Assembly (NCBI GenBank): GCA_964398655.1 | Contig: CAYNNG010000038.1 | Span: 1 to 7,115 of the forward strand | DNA: 7,115 nt | Reading direction: 5' to 3' | Origin: SFFI01 sp964398655 | GTDB lineage: Bacteria; Bacillota; Clostridia; Saccharofermentanales; DTU023 | Part shown: positions 4,389 through 7,115 of the stretch, piece after piece | Layout: every line of letters begins with the position of its first letter | Numbering within the stretch: the first letter of the stretch is position 1 | Program-made: the position numbers and the translations under genes | The notes under the pieces: model-generated | What the model saw: only the letters and a program-made list of their open reading frames with translations | Told to the model about the DNA's origin: nothing | The model's database searches: none

Positions 4389-7115
4389 TTAATCCCCATT
4401 CCCGGCTTCAGTAACATTATTGAATGTCGCCTTTAAATTGTCCAATGTAAATGTTACGTCATCCTGATTTGTAACAGTCATGGTAAAGTCAGCTGTTACT
4501 ACGCCATCATCCCCATCGGCTACTACAAATGCTTCCACTGCTTTGTAAAGGTCGTCGAAATCATAGTTGCCGTCTTCGCCCGGTTCCACATTAAGTACGG
4601 CGGCTGCCAAGGCTACAATATTATCTGTTTCATTTCCGCTGGTTAGTGTGATCTCCTGACCGTTCATGTTGATTACTACTTCGCTGGCATTTCCATTGTT
4701 CTCATCAAATACAGCGTCTAGAAAGTCTCCTGCTGCACCCATTACTATTTGGGCTATCTCACCTTCATTTAGATTAGCAAAATCAAAATCTATGGTTAGG
4801 TCTGTACCATCAAAGCTGTAGTCATACACTTCACTTTCTGGATTATACGATGTAGCTGCGTCTAGGAAGGCTGCTTTGGCTGTTTCTACATCTGCTCCAG
4901 CCAATGTCACTATCATTGTCTCATAGCTACCATCATACATTGAACCTGATTGAATACCGTCCACATCAGCAACTAAGGAATAAATCTTAAATTCTTTATT
5001 GGTATATTGAGCAGTTAAACCTCTAATCTGGTCAAGTGCGTCGCCACCAAAGATTATGGTCCAGCTAGTAGTTTCTTCATCATAGGTTGCTGATACTCCG
5101 TATGTCGCTGCTTGAGTTGCTGCTTCTTCTGAACCCCAAGGATTTTCTGCATCTGGATAGAGCTTGAACTCTGGCAGTCTTTTTACCTCTTCAGGTAGCT
5201 CACCATACTTACCTAAGTTATGGTCGATCTCCAAGTATTCCAGTTCTTTATCATGAGTAACTGTAAAGGTTACTGTAAAGTTTTCTGCATCACCGGCTAC
5301 TTCTTCATCTGGACCAGTTACTTCAAGGCTCGGTTTGGTTGGCTCAACTGGGACTATTACAGCTTTAACCGCCACTTCCTGGCTGATGATGATGTTATCT
5401 TCTGCACCATAGTCACCAGTAACGTCTACCAACTTTAAGGTCACGGTGCCGTCAAAGGCTTTTGTGGCAATGAAATAGACATCCGTTACCAATTCGGGAT
5501 TAATGACGAAACCTTCTCCCGGGCCCCAACCAACTACGTTGATGTCATACCATTTGCCTTCTGTATCCTTAGCCCAAAGCTGCAGACCTTCTACACCTAC
5601 CGGGGCCACCCATACTTTGCCTTCATAGGCTTTGTCTTTTTCTTCTTCTACCACGATGCTCAGCTTGACCGGGGTCATGCCTTCAAAGTCATCATCGGCC
5701 GGGTCTACCAAAGCTTCTCTTGCGATGTATTTGTCAGCTAAGTTTTCAATGTTGAACTTATAGGTGTGATGTGTCTTTTCTACTGCTGCAAGGGATACAT
5801 TTACCTCAGCTTCGGCTATTGCAGTCCAAGTTGTAAAGTTATCGTTGGAAATTGAGGATTCAATCTTCACTGTGGTATCAATTGCTTCTTTATTGCCGCT
5901 GATAGTAATCCCCCAGTTGCCAGGTGCTCCACCAGTGAAAGGTTTAGCTCCACCGATATCCAGGATGCCTTCACCCAGCCAGATCTGATTGGCTTCGTTA
6001 AATTTATCCCGCCAGTCAGTCCGCACTGGTACAGAATTTCCTCCGTAAGTTACAGCAATCTCAGTACCCTCAGGTAATTCTTGGTCTAAAGTGATCAATA
6101 CATCGATCTTGTAACCTTCTGCTACTTCTGGTAGTTCGTCTAGATAGTTATCAAACACTGCAGTTATGATTCCGTCTTTATATTCTGCGCTGATGGAGTA
6201 GGCATCAATTACTTGTTGTAACGGATCCGCTACGTTTATCTTAACACTACCTTCTTCGATTACAGCACCTTCATTGGTCATATCTACCAGCTTGAAGGTG
6301 ATAGTGTAAGCACCAGGTGCACTGAATACTAGGGTCCAGTCAGTGGTGGCTTCATACTGGGCTGGTAGCTCAAACCCACCGGGAGGCCCCCAGCATCCTT
6401 CGTTAGTAAAGGTATATTCATCACCTTTGCTATCCGTAGCTGTAAAGGTCACATCTCCAGTACCTGTAGCTTCAAATTTAAACAGTACCGCATCGTAACC
6501 CAACTGACCTAATTCAGCAGTCTTTAAGGTTACTTCCGCTTCTACATCCACACCGGCTACTACACCTTCTAAGTCACTGTAGATGAACTCGTAGGTGGAC
6601 TGTTCGGGAAGAGCTGTCTCTGCTAATCTTACTACTGTAGTCTTATAGGTGCCGTCATACATTGAGCCTGACTGATTGCCATCTACATCGCAGACTAAGG
6701 AGTAAATCTTGAACTGTTTGTTGGTGTACTCTGCTGTCAATTCTCTTATCTTAGCCAATGCTTCTCCACCAAAGGTTACTTCCCAGGTGGTATTATCAGC
6801 ATCATAAGTTGCGGATACGTCATACCCAGCTGCCTCTTGAGCAGCTTCTTCTGAACCCCAAGGATTGTCAGCATCTGGATAGAGCTTGAACTCTGGCAGT
6901 CCCTCTACTTCAAAAGGTAGACTGCCATGCTTACCTAAGTTATGGTCGATCTCAAGATATGCTAAGTCCTTGTCATGAGTAACTGCAAAGGTTACTTCAA
7001 AGTCTTCTGCTTCGTCTGCTACTTCTTCAGTTGGACCAGTTACAGTTAGTTCTAGAATGCTTGGTTCTTCTGCTTGCACATTTACTGTAAATGTTTCAGT
7101 AATACCTGCTATTAC
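4389..7115 (-). CDS. Large modular secreted/surface protein, N-terminally cut by the window edge
   Basis: There are 908 residues up to the stop, and the frame stays open through the right edge (VIAGITETFTVN precedes the GTG at 7079). That GTG is therefore probably internal. The protein is strongly acidic, beta-rich and almost free of cysteine (two only). Modules by visible residue: A about 23-165, B about 173-295, C about 297-449, B' about 452-587, A' about 597-739, D about 743-908. A and A' share YLEIDHNLGK, LPEFKLYPDA, NPWGSEEAA and QSGSMYDG. B and B' share a WGP.GF core and TxKLVD strands (TITFKLVDMT, TVTLKLVDVT), an immunoglobulin-like pattern. D carries an unrelated TVTNQDDVTFTLDNLKATF ending. 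No LPXTG motif, SLH domain or hydrophobic tail is present at the C-terminus, so any signal peptide or anchor must be N-terminal, off the window. An S-layer-associated or adhesive role is inference. It is the only visible gene of its transcript and ends at the terminator 4297-4344. Confidence 0.85.
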   Translation of the reverse strand, partial: VIAGITETFTVNVQAEEPSILELTVTGPTEEVADEAEDFEVTFAVTHDKDLAYLEIDHNLGKHGSLPFEVEGLPEFKLYPDADNPWGSEEAAQEAAGYDVSATYDADNTTWEVTFGGEALAKIRELTAEYTNKQFKIYSLVCDVDGNQSGSMYDGTYKTTVVRLAETALPEQSTYEFIYSDLEGVVAGVDVEAEVTLKTAELGQLGYDAVLFKFEATGTGDVTFTATDSKGDEYTFTNEGCWGPPGGFELPAQYEATTDWTLVFSAPGAYTITFKLVDMTNEGAVIEEGSVKINVADPLQQVIDAYSISAEYKDGIITAVFDNYLDELPEVAEGYKIDVLITLDQELPEGTEIAVTYGGNSVPVRTDWRDKFNEANQIWLGEGILDIGGAKPFTGGAPGNWGITISGNKEAIDTTVKIESSISNDNFTTWTAIAEAEVNVSLAAVEKTHHTYKFNIENLADKYIAREALVDPADDDFEGMTPVKLSIVVEEEKDKAYEGKVWVAPVGVEGLQLWAKDTEGKWYDINVVGWGPGEGFVINPELVTDVYFIATKAFDGTVTLKLVDVTGDYGAEDNIIISQEVAVKAVIVPVEPTKPSLEVTGPDEEVAGDAENFTVTFTVTHDKELEYLEIDHNLGKYGELPEEVKRLPEFKLYPDAENPWGSEEAATQAATYGVSATYDEETTSWTIIFGGDALDQIRGLTAQYTNKEFKIYSLVADVDGIQSGSMYDGSYETMIVTLAGADVETAKAAFLDAATSYNPESEVYDYSFDGTDLTIDFDFANLNEGEIAQIVMGAAGDFLDAVFDENNGNASEVVINMNGQEITLTSGNETDNIVALAAAVLNVEPGEDGNYDFDDLYKAVEAFVVADGDDGVVTADFTMTVTNQDDVTFTLDNLKATFNNVTEAGNGD
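4899..5327 (-). repeat. Surface-protein module A', duplicate of module A
   Basis: This 429 bp segment encodes 143 residues that align without gaps to 6621-7049, with 104 of 143 residues identical by my count. A 31 bp stretch (5149-5179) is identical to 6871-6901. It spans from LEVTGPDEEV to MIVTLA. Confidence 0.9.
5355..5762 (-). repeat. Surface-protein module B', diverged relative of module B
   Basis: It shares with 6231-6599 the order of strands, a W-G-P...G-F core and a TLKLVDVT strand, but identity is low and gaps are needed. Residues run from YKFNIENLADKYIA to QEVAVKAV. The kinship is judged by eye and could include the neighbouring module C (5769-6227), which ends in a similar pattern. 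Confidence 0.55.
6231..6599 (-). repeat. Surface-protein module B
   Basis: This segment holds STYEFIYSDLEGVVAG to GSVKINV, with CWGPPGGFELP and YTITFKLVDMT at its core. The looks are those of an Ig-like beta-sandwich. The visible protein start, ETFTVNVQAEEP, resembles the end of such a module, so a further copy may precede module A off the window. Confidence 0.55.
6621..7049 (-). repeat. Surface-protein module A
   Basis: This is the first visible copy of the 143-residue module, from LTVTGPTEEV to TVVRLA. It pairs with 4899-5327 without any insertion or deletion. Conserved blocks cluster in YLEIDHNLGK, LPEFKLYPDA, NPWGSEEAA, FKIYSLV and QSGSMYDG, likely the structural core. Confidence 0.9.

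Noticed and set aside
7077..7079. GTG as the true start of the surface protein
   Set aside because: The frame stays open to the edge with module-like sequence, there is no signal peptide after the GTG, and no ribosome site precedes it.
1..7115. CRISPR array, tRNA, rRNA, transposase or integrase
   Set aside because: I found no regularly spaced repeats, cloverleaf-like sequence or recombinase motifs on either strand.

Overview
The window suggests a Gram-positive, clostridia-like bacterium (Bacillota). The reasons are moderate GC, strong Shine-Dalgarno sites (AAGGGGGTG, AAGGTGG), U-tract terminators and a large acidic modular cell-surface protein. This assignment is inference from style and not a taxonomic match. 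Every gene I can support lies on the minus strand, so the text below reads right to left. No stretch longer than 300 bases lacks a gene.

Right part (4389-7115): the C-terminal 908 residues of a very large secreted or surface protein whose start lies beyond the window. It is a mosaic of beta-rich modules in the order A-B-C-B'-A'-D. A and A' are gap-free 143-residue duplicates, about 73% identical. The gene ends at a hairpin terminator.

Middle (3871-4344): a 64-residue, two-transmembrane protein of unknown function, flanked on both sides by nearly identical 36-38 bp hairpin-forming repeats. A strong intrinsic terminator follows at 3871-3922. This insulates the unit from the next operon.

Left part (1-3836): a defence operon. 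A sigma-A-like promoter (TTGCTA, 17 bp, TATAAT) drives a 58-residue excisionase/MerR-type helix-turn-helix protein. After 27 bp comes a complete type I restriction endonuclease subunit, hsdR (920 aa). It overlaps by 4 bp (ATGA) the specificity subunit hsdS, which runs off the left edge at the start of its second target-recognition domain. HsdR supplies the DNA translocase and nuclease, and HsdS chooses the target. The modification subunit hsdM, which both need, is not in the window. It cannot lie between these genes or directly upstream, so it is probably beyond position 1 (order HTH-R-S-M) or elsewhere.

The core type I restriction genes belong to a known class. The less explained items are the HTH gene heading the operon, the paired hairpin repeats around the small membrane protein, and the duplicated modules of the surface protein.
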